Positions 1 to 9,492 of a stretch of 64,000 nucleotides of DNA are shown piece by piece (positions within the stretch are counted from its first letter, which is position 1; each line of letters opens with the position of its first letter). The position numbers were made by a program, and so were the translations under genes. Source of the DNA: Syntrophus buswellii (GTDB lineage: Bacteria > Desulfobacterota > Syntrophia > Syntrophales > Syntrophaceae); NCBI RefSeq assembly GCF_046097065.1, contig NZ_CP175563.1:2294001-2358000 (forward strand). Reading direction: 5' to 3'. The notes beneath the pieces are model-generated. The model was not told where the DNA came from, made no database searches, and saw nothing but the letters and a program-made list of their open reading frames with translations.

Positions 1-471
1 CAGTACTGCAGTGCCTGCCATGGAAGCGGCAAAACCGCCTTGGACAAAAAGGTCCATGTTAAAATCCCTGCCGGCGTAGAAACAGGATCCCGCCTTCGGC
101 TGCGCGGCGAGGGTGAAGATGGTGAATTCGGAGGGCCAAGCGGCGATCTCTATGTGTTCCTGGCTGTTGAACCTCATGAATTTTTTGAACGAAGAGGCTA
201 TGACATTTATTGCAGGGTCCCGATTACCTTTGTGCAGGCTGCTTTAGGGGCGAAAATCGAGGTCCCTACGCTGACGGGAACGGAAAAGCTGAAAATTCCG
301 AAAGGAACGCAAAACGCCACACATTTTCGGCTGAAGGGTCGGGGCATTCCTCACATCAGGGGATTTGGAAACGGCGACCAGATCATTGAAACCCTGGTGA
401 CCATCCCGACTTCCCTGACTCGGAAGCAGGAAGAGCTTCTGCTCGAATTCGCCAAGCTGGACAACAAATAA
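1..471 (+). CDS. dnaJ: DnaJ chaperone, C-terminal part (5' end outside window)
   Basis: Hsp40 co-chaperone that delivers substrates to DnaK and stimulates its ATPase in the cytoplasm. The frame is open from base 1 and begins inside the zinc-finger region: the first codons give the CxxCxGxG signature (CSACHGSG), the last of the four such motifs in type I DnaJ. This is followed by the substrate-binding beta domain (KIPAGVETGSRLRLRGEGE) and the C-terminal domain. The J domain, the Gly/Phe linker and the first three zinc motifs lie upstream of the window. About 155 residues are visible of a usual 370-380. The next gene starts 17 bases after the stop. CbpA is ruled out because it lacks the zinc finger. 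Confidence 0.93.
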   Translation, partial: QYCSACHGSGKTALDKKVHVKIPAGVETGSRLRLRGEGEDGEFGGPSGDLYVFLAVEPHEFFERRGYDIYCRVPITFVQAALGAKIEVPTLTGTEKLKIPKGTQNATHFRLKGRGIPHIRGFGNGDQIIETLVTIPTSLTRKQEELLLEFAKLDNK

Positions 472-487
472 TGGAGGTGTCAGAATT

Positions 488-901
488 GTGTTAGCGTTAT
501 CCAAAAAAAGAAAGCTGTTCGTTATTTTGTCGATTTCCCTCTTCTTTCTAACCTGTGGATGTGCAGCCATCGTCGCCGGCGGCGCCGCGGTGGGCGCTGG
601 AGCCGGAACGTACCTGTATGTAAATGGGGAATTGAAGACCGACTATCCCTATAATTTTGAAAAAACCTGGACCGCCTGTGAAAGGGCGGTGGCGGATCTG
701 CGCGGCACCGCGGTGGATCCGATGAAAGGAATCAGTGAAGGGACGATTTCCGCCAAGATCAACGAGGAACCCGTCAAACTGATCATAAAATATAAAGACA
801 AGAATCTGACAACCGTGGGGGTGCGTGTGGGCATCATGGGCGACCAAACCGCCTCAAAACTGATTCATCACAAAATCAGCGACAACCTTCCCAAACCGTA
901 A
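488..901 (+). CDS. DUF3568-type small lipoprotein
   Basis: 137-residue predicted lipoprotein. The N-terminus has a basic stretch, a hydrophobic core and a lipobox-like FLTCGC ending, followed by a Gly/Ala-rich segment (IVAGGAAVGAGAGTY) and then an alpha/beta domain resembling DUF3568 proteins of deltaproteobacteria. It is expected to be anchored to a membrane on the periplasmic side; its function is unknown. The GTG start is supported by GGAGG about nine bases upstream. It follows dnaJ closely and may be cotranscribed. The family name is from recall of the sequence pattern, not a search. Confidence 0.75.
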   Translation: MLALSKKRKLFVILSISLFFLTCGCAAIVAGGAAVGAGAGTYLYVNGELKTDYPYNFEKTWTACERAVADLRGTAVDPMKGISEGTISAKINEEPVKLIIKYKDKNLTTVGVRVGIMGDQTASKLIHHKISDNLPKP

Positions 902-932
902 CCAAGGCGACCCGGCTGCCCCTTTCTTCATC

Positions 933-984
933 AGCAGGGTGAGACCGTTGTGATTTCACCTGAAGGACGCCCCCTCACCCTGCT
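933..984. terminator. Hairpin between convergent genes
   Basis: A perfect 11-bp inverted repeat (AGCAGGGTGAG at 933-943, CTCACCCTGCT at 974-984) with a 30-base loop lies in the gap between the lipoprotein gene and the convergent ntrX-like gene. It can fold on either strand. There is no strong U-run, so terminator function is inferred from position. Confidence 0.5.
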
Positions 985-985
985 G

Positions 986-2359
986 CTACTCACCCTTGCT
1001 TTCCAAACCATAGGCCTTGATTTTCTTGTGCAGGTTGCTTCGCTCCAATCCGATGGATTCCGCCGTCTTCGAGATGTTGCCTTCAAATTCCCGAAGTTTT
1101 TTCGCAAGATAGGATTTCTCAAAATCCATTTTGGCTTCCCGGAATGAACCGGAGACATAATCCTGCACGGGATCCCTGAATGGCTCAACTTTATGGCCCT
1201 CTTTCGGGAGTGGAGGAATGTCATGGGCGGATATGACGATTGAGGGGGTCATAATGGCCAGCCGTTCAATGAAATTTTTAAGCTCCCGCACATTTCCCGG
1301 CCAGGAATGCTCCATCAGAATGGCTAGGGCATCCTCTCCCAGGATTTTTTTGGGCTCCCCCTCTTTCAGCGCAAAATCAGCAAGAAACCGCTCCATCAAC
1401 AAGGGGATGTCTTCCTTTCTGCTTCTCAAGGGGGGGACCATCAGGGGGATGACGTTCAGGCGATAGAAAAGGTCCTGCCGGAATCGCCCCTCTTCCATCT
1501 CCTTTTCAAGATCCTTGTTCGTGGCGGCAAGAACCCGGACATCAACCTGAATGACCTTGTTTCCGCCGACCCTTTCAAACTTTTTTTCCTGCAGAATTCT
1601 CAATATCTTGGCCTGGGCTTTCAGGCTCATGTCCGCCACTTCGTCAAGAAAAATGGTCCCTTCATGGGCAAGATCGAATTTCCCTCTCTTTTTTTCCGTC
1701 GCCCCCGTAAAGGCGCCTTTTTCATGGCCAAAGAGTTCGCTTTCGATAAGCTCTTCGGGAATTGCGGCGCAATTCACTTCGATCATAGGCTTGTCCGCCC
1801 GTTTGCTCTGGCGGTGTATGGCCCGGGCTACGAGCTCTTTGCCCGTCCCGTTTTCCCCCATGATCAGAATCCAGGCATTCGTTGGAGCCACAATGGAGAT
1901 CATTTCCTTGAGTTCCATGATCGGGGGGCTGGTGCCGGTCAGCTCATAATCCTGGTTGATTTTCTGCCGAAGTAAAAGATTCTCCTCTTCCAGGCGGGAC
2001 ATCTCGAGGGCATGCCTGACGGTCAGGATGATCTTCTCCAGGGAAAGCGGCTTTTCAATAAAGTCGAATGCCCCCAGTTTGGTCGCCTTCACTGCGGTTT
2101 CGATTGTTCCATGACCGGACATCATGACCAGCGGCAGTTTGGGATAAAGATTCTTCGCTGTCTTCAGAACCTCCATCCCATCGATTCCAGGAAGCCATAT
2201 GTCGAGGAGAACAAGGCTGGGAAGTTCCTCGTCAAGGAGTTTCAATGCCTCTTCACCGCTGTTTGCCGCCAGAATGTCATACCCTTCATCAAGAAGGATG
2301 TTTCCCAGAGACTTGCAGATGCTCTCCTCATCGTCGACAATAAGAATTGTTCTTTGCAT
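986..2359 (-). CDS. ntrX: Sigma-54-dependent response regulator, NtrX-like
   Basis: 457-residue transcriptional activator of the NtrC/NtrX type. The receiver domain spans residues 1-115, with acidic DDEE at 9-12 and phosphoacceptor Asp53. The AAA+ domain follows at about 140-380, with Walker A GENGTGKE (168-175) and the sigma-54-contacting GAFTGA loop (215-220). A Fis-type helix-turn-helix closes the protein (NISKTAESIGLERSNLHKKI region). It lies 100 bp downstream of the sensor kinase gene on the same strand, as in ntrYX pairs, so phosphotransfer from that kinase is likely. Targets cannot be read from this window; nitrogen control is only the family's classical role. Confidence 0.9.
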   Translation of the reverse strand: MQRTILIVDDEESICKSLGNILLDEGYDILAANSGEEALKLLDEELPSLVLLDIWLPGIDGMEVLKTAKNLYPKLPLVMMSGHGTIETAVKATKLGAFDFIEKPLSLEKIILTVRHALEMSRLEEENLLLRQKINQDYELTGTSPPIMELKEMISIVAPTNAWILIMGENGTGKELVARAIHRQSKRADKPMIEVNCAAIPEELIESELFGHEKGAFTGATEKKRGKFDLAHEGTIFLDEVADMSLKAQAKILRILQEKKFERVGGNKVIQVDVRVLAATNKDLEKEMEEGRFRQDLFYRLNVIPLMVPPLRSRKEDIPLLMERFLADFALKEGEPKKILGEDALAILMEHSWPGNVRELKNFIERLAIMTPSIVISAHDIPPLPKEGHKVEPFRDPVQDYVSGSFREAKMDFEKSYLAKKLREFEGNISKTAESIGLERSNLHKKIKAYGLESKGE

Positions 2360-2458
2360 ACACGAACTTCTATCCAGCTCAGAAAGTATGTTTCAAAAAT
2401 AATTTCAAAAGGTTGATATCACAATGACCATCAGGGGCGCAAACTCCTTTTGAAAACT

Positions 2459-4684
2459 TTACATCACAGTCTCCGCCGCCACCGGTAGATCAAAGGTGAC
2501 AACCGTTCCCCGGGGTTCGTTGTTGGAGATGGTGATATGCCCGTGATGATCGGAAATGATGGAGCTCACAATGGCAAGTCCAAGCCCCGTTCCGCTTTTT
2601 TTGGTGGAAAAGTAAGGTTCAAACACCTTCATTTTATACCCCGCGGGAACCCCGCAGCCATTGTCCGCAACTTCCGTGATCGCCAGGTTTCTTGCCCGGT
2701 CATAAGCCGTGCGGATTTTTATGGCTCCGTCGTTTTTGTTTACCGCGGCTATCGCGTTATCCAGGAGGTTGGTCATCACCCTCTTGATCTGCTCTGAATC
2801 CAGGATCACCTTCGGCAGGTCTTCGCTCAGCTCAAACTCGAAGGAAATATGCTTGTGCGCATCCTGGTACAGGGCCACGGCATCGGTGAGCGTCTCGTTC
2901 AAATTTCCAGGGACAGGACGGGTTACAGGCATCCGGGCGTAGCGGGAAAATTCATTCACCAGATTTTTTAAAATTTCCACCTGGTCGATAATGGTCCGGG
3001 TGCATTCATAAAAGATCCCCCCATTTTCCCCCAGCTGATCCCCGTACTTGCGCTGAAGCCTCTGTGCCGACAATTGAATCGGCGTTAAGGGATTCTTGAT
3101 CTCATGAGCCATTCGCCGGGCGACTTCCCGCCACGCCGCCGCCCGTTCGGCCTGCTGCAGCTGCGTCAGGTCCTCAAAGACAACCACCATCCCCATCTCA
3201 TGGCCCTCATCATCCCGGACAAGGGTCAGGGTCATGAGAATGGTCAAAGCCCTGTCTTTGAGCACCAGTTCCAACTGCCTTTCAATCTGGCCCTTTGCGC
3301 TTTTCTCCAGATCCTTCAGCAGGACCTCCGCCAGGGCCAGATGCTCACTGAGCAGAATGTCTTCATAGCGCCTGTTGATCACGCTCTCCAGTTTGATGTC
3401 AAGCATTCGCTCCGCGGCTCCGTTGATGGTTGTAATGTATCCCTTTTCGTCAACGGAAATCACGCCGGCGGAAACGTTGTGAAGAACCGTTTCCATGTAT
3501 TTCCGGCGCTGTTCAAGGTTGATGTTGGCCTGCTCGAGATTTTCCTTGCTCTCCTTCAAATCCCTCGTCATCGAATTGAAAGAATCCACAAGGACTCCGA
3601 TCTCGTCACTGGCGACAATATCGATCTGATGCGTCCAGTCCCCTTTGGCGATGCGCTTGGTCGCATCGGCAAGATCAAGGATCGGTACCGTAATTCCCTT
3701 GGCCATGAACAGACCGAACCAGGTTGCCGAAAAGATAATCAGGAGCGTAATGATGGCCAGGGTGATCATGTAACTGATTTTGATGGGGTTCTGAATCAGG
3801 TGCAGCTGGCCGTACTGCTCGGATGCCCTTGAAACAAGGGCTATTTTGTCAACAATTTCCCGGGGGACGAAATAACTTATGACAACGGCGCCGACCACTT
3901 CGGAGGGATGAGCATTCGAGTAAATGGGCACCAGTCCGCTGATGAATTCTCCGTTTTCCGAGGGCTGGATTAAGGACACCTCGTTTCCGGAAAAGACCTC
4001 CTCCATAACCTGAGGCGTTGGAGACGAGGGTTTGGCGTCGCTCTGCTCAGGACCAAGGAACACCATGCCCTTCGTCCGGTCGTCGATATATATTTCAATA
4101 ACGGCCGCTCGGATTTGCTTCTGTCTCTGCTCCACCAGCTTCCTGAGATAATCAACCCGCTCGCCTTCATCGAGGCGGTTCTCCATAATATCGGCACTCA
4201 GCTGCCCTGCGTGATACTTGGCATGCTCTTCATACCTCTTGTAATAGGTCTGGGCAACCTCCAGAGTATTGTTCAGGGCGTCTCCCACCCGTACATTAAA
4301 CCAGTTGTCGATACTGGAAGCCAGAAAGTTGCTCGCCACCAGGAAAAGGAGGATGGTCGGGATGAGAGAAAGACAGACAAAAGCCGCCACCAGTTTCGTT
4401 CTCATCCTTGACCCGATAACCCCCTGCCGCCTTTCGAAGACGAGTTTCACGACGTTCCTGATAATCAAGAAGATCAGAAGAATGATCAGGATGATGTTGA
4501 TGTTGATCAAACCGAAAATCAGGATATTGCTGGACTCGTGAAACAGGTATTCCTCCTGGAAGAGGAAATGTTCGATGAAAGACAAGACAATGATGCACAA
4601 GACGGAAACAGCGATCAGGATAAAATCGCGACGCCTTCTGTTCACTTCTTCCGGTCCCAGCGCCGGGCGGTCATTTTTTTTCAT
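2459..4684 (-). CDS. ntrY: NtrY-like transmembrane sensor histidine kinase
   Basis: 741-residue membrane kinase. Hydrophobic segments lie at about 20-45, 54-78, 95-120 and 303-328. A periplasmic sensor region (about 125-300) is followed by HAMP (about 325-378), a coiled linker and a PAS domain (about 392-500). HisKA has phosphorylatable His527 in AHEIKNPLTPIQ. The HATPase has N-box NLLDNAIAAV, G1 DNGCGVP and G2 GTGLGLAIVSS. The start overlaps the stop of the DUF4390 gene by four bases (ATGA), indicating translational coupling. It partners the downstream NtrX-like regulator. The signal sensed is unknown. Confidence 0.9.
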   Translation of the reverse strand: MKKNDRPALGPEEVNRRRRDFILIAVSVLCIIVLSFIEHFLFQEEYLFHESSNILIFGLININIILIILLIFLIIRNVVKLVFERRQGVIGSRMRTKLVAAFVCLSLIPTILLFLVASNFLASSIDNWFNVRVGDALNNTLEVAQTYYKRYEEHAKYHAGQLSADIMENRLDEGERVDYLRKLVEQRQKQIRAAVIEIYIDDRTKGMVFLGPEQSDAKPSSPTPQVMEEVFSGNEVSLIQPSENGEFISGLVPIYSNAHPSEVVGAVVISYFVPREIVDKIALVSRASEQYGQLHLIQNPIKISYMITLAIITLLIIFSATWFGLFMAKGITVPILDLADATKRIAKGDWTHQIDIVASDEIGVLVDSFNSMTRDLKESKENLEQANINLEQRRKYMETVLHNVSAGVISVDEKGYITTINGAAERMLDIKLESVINRRYEDILLSEHLALAEVLLKDLEKSAKGQIERQLELVLKDRALTILMTLTLVRDDEGHEMGMVVVFEDLTQLQQAERAAAWREVARRMAHEIKNPLTPIQLSAQRLQRKYGDQLGENGGIFYECTRTIIDQVEILKNLVNEFSRYARMPVTRPVPGNLNETLTDAVALYQDAHKHISFEFELSEDLPKVILDSEQIKRVMTNLLDNAIAAVNKNDGAIKIRTAYDRARNLAITEVADNGCGVPAGYKMKVFEPYFSTKKSGTGLGLAIVSSIISDHHGHITISNNEPRGTVVTFDLPVAAETVM

Positions 4685-5262
4685 GTTTGAAGACGAAAAG
4701 GCTGGATCTGCCAGTCTGTTTCAAAATCCCGGAAAGATAAAAAAATTCTGAGAAATTCCGCGTAAAAGGGCAAGCGGTAATTCTCCCACGCCAGCTTGAT
4801 CCGTGCGTAGTAATCCTGGTCTCTGCTCAGATTTTTCATATTCACAACGGGTATTCCATTGATCTCGGCCACAGCGAGCCTGGCCATCGCAAACTCCTGA
4901 AAGGCCTCTGCCGTCTGCGGGAACGTCGACGTCACATAAAATTTCTTCTTGGCTTGATCGTACTTGATGTTTTTTATAATCTCAAGCTGTGCCAGCCGCT
5001 CATCAAACCAGTGCTTCTTTTTCCGGTAGAACTCTATTTTAAAAGAAAACGTTGTGGAAACACCCGCAAGAATCGCTTTTTCAATATCCGGCGGAAAATG
5101 AGACAATCTGGCATAAACCAGCACATTTGTCTGATCATTCGTAACCAGAACATCCTTGATTTTCATCTCATCGGGATTCTGATCCACCACCAGATGATAG
5201 AGAAGGGGCGCGATGACAAGCAAAGCAACAATCGCGAGCAATAGTGGTATTCTTCTTTTCAT
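4681..5262 (-). CDS. DUF4390-type membrane-anchored protein
   Basis: Protein with one N-terminal membrane segment (LLLAIVALLVIAPLLYHLVV) and a soluble, probably periplasmic domain resembling DUF4390, a family found beside ntrYX in deltaproteobacteria. The start at 5262 (MKRRIPLLL, 193 residues) places the basic residues directly before the membrane segment. A longer TTG-initiated form from 5301 is also open, and neither start has a convincing ribosome site. Its last codon overlaps the kinase start (ATGA), so it is the first gene of a three-gene unit with ntrY and ntrX. A modulatory role in signalling is inferred only from this context. Confidence 0.75.
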   Translation of the reverse strand: MKRRIPLLLAIVALLVIAPLLYHLVVDQNPDEMKIKDVLVTNDQTNVLVYARLSHFPPDIEKAILAGVSTTFSFKIEFYRKKKHWFDERLAQLEIIKNIKYDQAKKKFYVTSTFPQTAEAFQEFAMARLAVAEINGIPVVNMKNLSRDQDYYARIKLAWENYRLPFYAEFLRIFLSFRDFETDWQIQPFRLQT

Positions 5263-5397
5263 GATTTTCAACTTTATGTTTTTATGGATTCTCTGACTCA
5301 ACGGAGAACTGGACAGATCGTTTCACTGTCAAGCTCCGTCAAAAGAGGTTTTTCACGTCCGTTTCTAACAGGATTGGCGTTCCCATGCAACTTCCTT

Positions 5398-5652
5398 TTA
5401 AGGAGCGCTTTTTGTCAGGTTCTTCACAATTCTGATCAGGAATTGTCCATCTTCGGCATCGTCCCTTTCAAAAGAGATTTGTTCCGCTTCATAGAGATTA
5501 TACTCTTTGACCATAAGCTGCCTGCGGATCTCCAGGGAGTTGAGAACGGCGTCCCTTGCGTTTCCTTTGGCAAAGGTCAGCACCATCTCGCATGCCGGCT
5601 CCAGATCGATCGCCTTCCAGAGGATTATTTCCGTATCCATAAGATTTTCCAT
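5398..5652 (-). CDS. Small hypothetical protein
   Basis: 84-residue charged protein with no signal peptide, membrane segment or recognised motif. The pattern of alternating hydrophobic and charged residues (EIILWKAIDLEPACEMVLTFAKG) suggests a compact alpha/beta fold. An alternative start is Met5, behind a weak GGAA. It lies upstream of the DUF4390-ntrY-ntrX unit on the same strand. Not recognised; it could be a spurious frame, but no competing gene covers this interval. Confidence 0.5.
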   Translation of the reverse strand: MENLMDTEIILWKAIDLEPACEMVLTFAKGNARDAVLNSLEIRRQLMVKEYNLYEAEQISFERDDAEDGQFLIRIVKNLTKSAP

Positions 5653-5956
5653 TTCACAAAAAGAGTTGGGATTTTTCTCACCATACGGCGGTACCAGCTT
5701 ACCGTAAAACGTGAAAATGTAGAAATTAATTTCTCAAAATTCTCTGAAGACAGCCGGAAGACTCAACTTCGGATAAACTGTTCATTGAAAAGAGAGCGAA
5801 GGTTCTATTTGATTGACCGGAAGGACAAGACAAAGAAAGGCTCAGCGGGGAACTAGCACGAACGATATGACCTTCAGCCCTTTCTCCTGGCCGGGGGTCG
5901 TGGTGATTCACCCCGGACGTCAAGGAGTGCGCCATCGACACGATGCGCCGACGCCG
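5653..5956. other. Intergenic stretch, no gene recognised
   Basis: About 300 bases between queH and the 84-residue gene. Short open frames on both strands have atypical composition and no ribosome site. No tRNA, terminator or riboswitch could be recognised. Confidence 0.5.
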
Positions 5957-6526
5957 TCAACCGTCTGCAGGTTCCGGATCGATCCCTCTCGAAGGGGCTT
6001 TTCTATAATAGCGGTCCCTTTCGCTGTAGATGCATCCGCAATATTGCTGTCGATACATGCCCTGGGCTTTTGAGATGCGGATGCCGGTTTCCCAGCCTTC
6101 GCGAAAGTCATGGTAGAAAAAGGCCAGCCCCTGCTCCTTCGCAAGGCTTTCTCCGATGCTGCAGATCAACGAGTGATTCTGGTACCGGCTGTATAGAAGC
6201 GTGGAGGAAAATCCGTCAAAGTTTCCCTTTCTGGCGACGTGCGCCGCATAGCTCAACCGCTTGTAATAGCAGAAGCGGCAGCGATCCCCTTCGCGAAAGG
6301 CGACGCTCCTTAAAAAGTCGTCCAGTTCGTAGGAATCTTTCCAGATGACCGGGAGATTTTCTTGCTCGGCATAGGCCTTGAGCGTATCCCTGCGGCGGCA
6401 ATACTCAAGGTAGGGATGGATGTTCGGGTTGAAGAAAAGCCCCCGCACCTCGTGATGCTGATCCCTCAACACCTGCAGGGGATAGATGGTGCAGGGCGCG
6501 CAGCATATGTGCAATAGGAGTTTCAT
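5957..6526 (-). CDS. queH: Epoxyqueuosine reductase QueH
   Basis: 189-residue metalloenzyme that performs the last step of queuosine synthesis, reducing epoxyqueuosine to queuosine in tRNA. It is the cobalamin-independent alternative to QueG. Diagnostic cysteine clusters are present: HICCAPC near the N-terminus (residues 6-12), CRFCYYKRL in the middle and QYCGCIYSE near the C-terminus. These supply the iron-sulfur and metal ligands in the DUF208 (QueH) family. The length is normal. It starts 19 bases after the ruvB stop and is probably cotranscribed with ruvB; pairing of these two genes is seen in other anaerobes. Confidence 0.93.
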   Translation of the reverse strand: MKLLLHICCAPCTIYPLQVLRDQHHEVRGLFFNPNIHPYLEYCRRRDTLKAYAEQENLPVIWKDSYELDDFLRSVAFREGDRCRFCYYKRLSYAAHVARKGNFDGFSSTLLYSRYQNHSLICSIGESLAKEQGLAFFYHDFREGWETGIRISKAQGMYRQQYCGCIYSERDRYYRKAPSRGIDPEPADG

Positions 6527-6545
6527 GGTTCACAAAAAGCCGGGG

Positions 6546-7568
6546 TCAGATCAGCTCCTCCTGCTCGAGTTTTGACGTCCTCTTCCCGAAATGGTCGTAC
6601 GCCTTTCTCGTGGCGATTCGGCCCCGCGCCGTTTTCTGCAGATAGCCCTCCTTGATGAGATAGGGCTCATAAACATCCTCAATCGTCGTTTTTTCCTCTC
6701 CAACCGTGGCGCACAGGGTGTCAATTCCGACAGGGCCGCCGCCGTAATTCTCGATAATGGACAGCAGGATGCTCCGATCCATGTGATCAAATCCCTGATG
6801 GTCTATCTCCAGCATTTCCAGGGCGTTGACGGCGACCGTTTCGTCGATTGCCCCTTTCCCCTTGACCTGTGCGTAGTCCCGGACTCTCTTCAGGAGACGA
6901 TTGGCGATTCTCGGCGTCCCCCGCGAGCGCTTTGCGATTTCGATGGCCCCTTCATGCTCGATCTCAATCGACAAAAGACTCGCGGAGCGGATGAGGATCT
7001 TTGTCAACTCATCAACGGCATAATAGTTCAGCCGGAAACTGATCCCGAAGCGGTCCCGGAGCGGCGAGGTCAGCAACCCGGCCCGGGTCGTAGCCCCCAC
7101 CAGGGTAAATCTCGGAATATCCAGCTTCATGCTCCGTGCGGACGGCCCCTGGCCGATCACCAGATCGATGTAGAAATCCTCCATGGCAGGATAGAGGATT
7201 TCCTCGACGGTATGGGGGAGCCGATGAATCTCGTCGATAAAGAGGATGTCGGCATCCTTCAGATTGGTCAGGATGGCGGCGAGGTCGCCGGGCCGCTCAA
7301 TGACCGGCCCCGAGGTGATCTTGATATTGAATCCCATTTCGCGGGCAATGATGACCGCCAGGGTGGTCTTACCCAGACCGGGAGGGCCATAGAGGAGGAC
7401 ATGATCCAGGGCTTCCTTTCTTTTCTTGGCGGCATCGACAAAGATGGAAAGGTTCCTCTTGACCGTCTTCTGACCAATGTATTCCCTGATGCTCTGGGGG
7501 CGTAAGCTGTGTTCGTAGGTGCCGTCCCCTTCGATGCATTCTGGACTTATCAGATCGTCTTTTCTCAT
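6546..7568 (-). CDS. ruvB: Holliday junction branch-migration ATPase RuvB
   Basis: Hexameric AAA+ motor that drives Holliday junction branch migration with RuvA. Starting at 7568 (MRKDDLISPE) gives 340 residues, the family norm, and AGGG stands six bases upstream; a 32-residue N-terminal extension is open but atypical. Walker A GPPGLGKTTLA, Walker B LFIDEIHRLP, sensor GATTRAGLLTSPLRDRFG and the C-terminal winged helix (ATRKAYDHFG) are visible. The gene lies about 27 kb from ruvC-ruvA in this window instead of forming a ruvCAB operon; queH follows directly. Confidence 0.96.
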   Translation of the reverse strand: MRKDDLISPECIEGDGTYEHSLRPQSIREYIGQKTVKRNLSIFVDAAKKRKEALDHVLLYGPPGLGKTTLAVIIAREMGFNIKITSGPVIERPGDLAAILTNLKDADILFIDEIHRLPHTVEEILYPAMEDFYIDLVIGQGPSARSMKLDIPRFTLVGATTRAGLLTSPLRDRFGISFRLNYYAVDELTKILIRSASLLSIEIEHEGAIEIAKRSRGTPRIANRLLKRVRDYAQVKGKGAIDETVAVNALEMLEIDHQGFDHMDRSILLSIIENYGGGPVGIDTLCATVGEEKTTIEDVYEPYLIKEGYLQKTARGRIATRKAYDHFGKRTSKLEQEELI

Positions 7569-7709
7569 GACCTTCCCTAAGAGGGTGCTCTTCCGTTTTA
7601 TCGACGGATTCTTTTTCAGGTTACACCTGTGCCATAAATGATCTGCATCGGGTGTGTCAACCAAATTTATGGACGCTTGCCGGTCCTTACCCGGGAAATC
7701 CCATGCGCA

Positions 7710-8570
7710 TCAGCCCCGTCGGGTTTCCTGGAGGCGGGAGATGGTCACCCTATCCGCCCCCTTTCCAAAGAAATGATACCCGGAACCTGCTTCGGCGATT
7801 ACGCTGAGCACCCGGTCGGCGTCGGTTACCCTGATGCCGCCCAGGATGCTGACCCCCCGCCGGAAAAAGGCGTCGGGAATCATGCTTGCCGTCGGGCCGA
7901 CCACGATGATCTCAGCCCCCGGTTTTCGCCACTCCAGAAGTCCCTCGAGCGTATCGTTGATCAACGTCGTCCCCGTGATGACGAGGAGATCCGCCCGAGA
8001 AACGGCTCCCGGCGCCTTTTCGGGAGGGACGAGAAACTCCAGTTCATCCGCTCTCAGGGTCGAAGGGTCCAGTTCCAGAATTCCAAAGGGCTTTCCCCTC
8101 TGCTTCAGGGCCTTGATGGCAGGGGCAAGCGCCCCGACCACGACCACAAATCCCTCTTCGGGGAGCATCATGTCCTCCAGGGCATCCACGCCTGCCGAAA
8201 TCCGATAGGTTTCCGGCGGCTTCCTTTTCCAGCACTCGGCGGACAGGGCGTTGAGAAGGGCGATGCCCATCGTCCTTTTCAGGGGATTCCCGCTGAACAT
8301 CTCGTCCAGAAACCGAGTAGCCTTTCTCCCTTCCAGTCTCCCGGAAGCCGGCATGACCCTGGCCGAGCTCGGGCAGCAGACCGCTTCCGGAATGCTCTTG
8401 ATTGGGGTAAAACACAGCCCTCCTTCGCCGCTGTTCAGTTTGATCCCCGTGAAAAACAGCCCCATAACGGTTTTTTCCACAGTCATCGTTTCCAGGCTTT
8501 TTCCCAGAATCTCAGAAATCGCCTCTCGGGTTTCCCTCAGGATATCGCCAGGATGAGAGGTTGGTTCCAT
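7710..8570 (-). CDS. DUF4213/DUF364 protein, putative metal-chelate-related
   Basis: 286-residue cytoplasmic protein. The N-terminal half resembles DUF4213 and the C-terminal Rossmann-like half resembles DUF364 (VVVVGALAPAIKALKQRG, LLVITGTTLINDTLEGLL, IIVVGPTASMIPDAFF). The family is often linked to heavy-metal or molybdenum-related chelation, but its activity is not established. Single-gene unit on the minus strand. The ATG at 8570 has AGGAGGACAC-like pairing just upstream. The family name is from recall of these motifs. Confidence 0.8.
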   Translation of the reverse strand: MEPTSHPGDILRETREAISEILGKSLETMTVEKTVMGLFFTGIKLNSGEGGLCFTPIKSIPEAVCCPSSARVMPASGRLEGRKATRFLDEMFSGNPLKRTMGIALLNALSAECWKRKPPETYRISAGVDALEDMMLPEEGFVVVVGALAPAIKALKQRGKPFGILELDPSTLRADELEFLVPPEKAPGAVSRADLLVITGTTLINDTLEGLLEWRKPGAEIIVVGPTASMIPDAFFRRGVSILGGIRVTDADRVLSVIAEAGSGYHFFGKGADRVTISRLQETRRG

Positions 8571-8665
8571 GTGTCCTCCTAAAAAATGCCCATGTCTGTG
8601 ATCCAGCTCTGTCGGCGGATCCGGAATAGCCGCTTCTTCCGAAGGTGATGTTCCGGAAACAACAG

Positions 8666-9481
8666 TCAGGATGACGTTATCGTTTTCTCATTACTCGCGG
8701 GCCTCCACCAGAGCAGTGCGGACCTCATGCCGTCCGGCCACGTATAGACACCGCCGGAGAACTTCAACCGCCGGTTCAACGTGGAAGAGATCAGGTCGTC
8801 GTAAGCTTCGGAGATCCCCAGGTTTAAATGTTTCCTGGCTCGACGGACCGCATCTTCCAGAGAGACATTGACCCAGTTCGTCATGCCCTCTTCGATCAGG
8901 ACATTTGCATAAATCCCAAGGGTATAGAGGGCATTGTACGCGATGATCGCGTCGGGGCTGTCATGGCGACACCCGGAAATCTTCAAGGACAGCTCACCCA
9001 GAATCCCGTCGGCCGGAGGCAGCCGGATGGCCAGATAGCATCTCTTCCGTGCACACTGTTCCATTTTGCGCACGAAAGCCGCCAGGTCCGAACTTCCGTA
9101 CATGCCATGGGCGCAGATAACCAGATCGTGCATTCCAGGAGAGGCATCTTCCCAGGATTGCAGTTGGATCTCCGCATTCTGGATTCCGGCGCGGCCGAGA
9201 TTTTCTCTGAGCATATCGGCCATGGCGGCAGTCGGTTCAATCGCCGTCACCTTTCTACCGGTCCCGGCCAGAGGAATCGTCCAGCGCCCGGTTCCGGGTC
9301 CGATCTCAAGCACGGTATCCCCGGCATCCATTTCTTCAAGGATGAAATTCAGCAGGGCATCCGGCCTTTCCTTCTTCTTCCGGGCGTGGGCTTTATACTT
9401 CTCCACCATTCCTTCCCCTTTGGGACGGAAGCCCCTCATGACCAGCTTCCGCCACAAATCCATCCAGTTGCATTCCTCCAT
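8666..9481 (-). CDS. SAM-dependent class I methyltransferase
   Basis: 271-residue protein from the Met at 9481 (MEECNWMDLW), which has GAGGG about six bases upstream; a 16-residue longer frame is open but unsupported. SAM-binding motif I is VLEIGPGTGRWTIPLA, followed by an acidic end of strand 2 (VTAIEPTAAM) and a post-I motif DLVICAHGMYGS. The substrate cannot be inferred. A DUF3147 gene lies immediately upstream; their intervals are 11 bases apart and the two may be coupled. Confidence 0.85.
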   Translation of the reverse strand: MEECNWMDLWRKLVMRGFRPKGEGMVEKYKAHARKKKERPDALLNFILEEMDAGDTVLEIGPGTGRWTIPLAGTGRKVTAIEPTAAMADMLRENLGRAGIQNAEIQLQSWEDASPGMHDLVICAHGMYGSSDLAAFVRKMEQCARKRCYLAIRLPPADGILGELSLKISGCRHDSPDAIIAYNALYTLGIYANVLIEEGMTNWVNVSLEDAVRRARKHLNLGISEAYDDLISSTLNRRLKFSGGVYTWPDGMRSALLWWRPASNEKTITSS

Positions 9482-9492
9482 CTCGATTCCCT

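Noticed and set aside
7638..8582. 314-codon plus-strand frame
   Set aside because: Shadow of the DUF364 gene; low-complexity Arg/Pro/His composition and no ribosome site.
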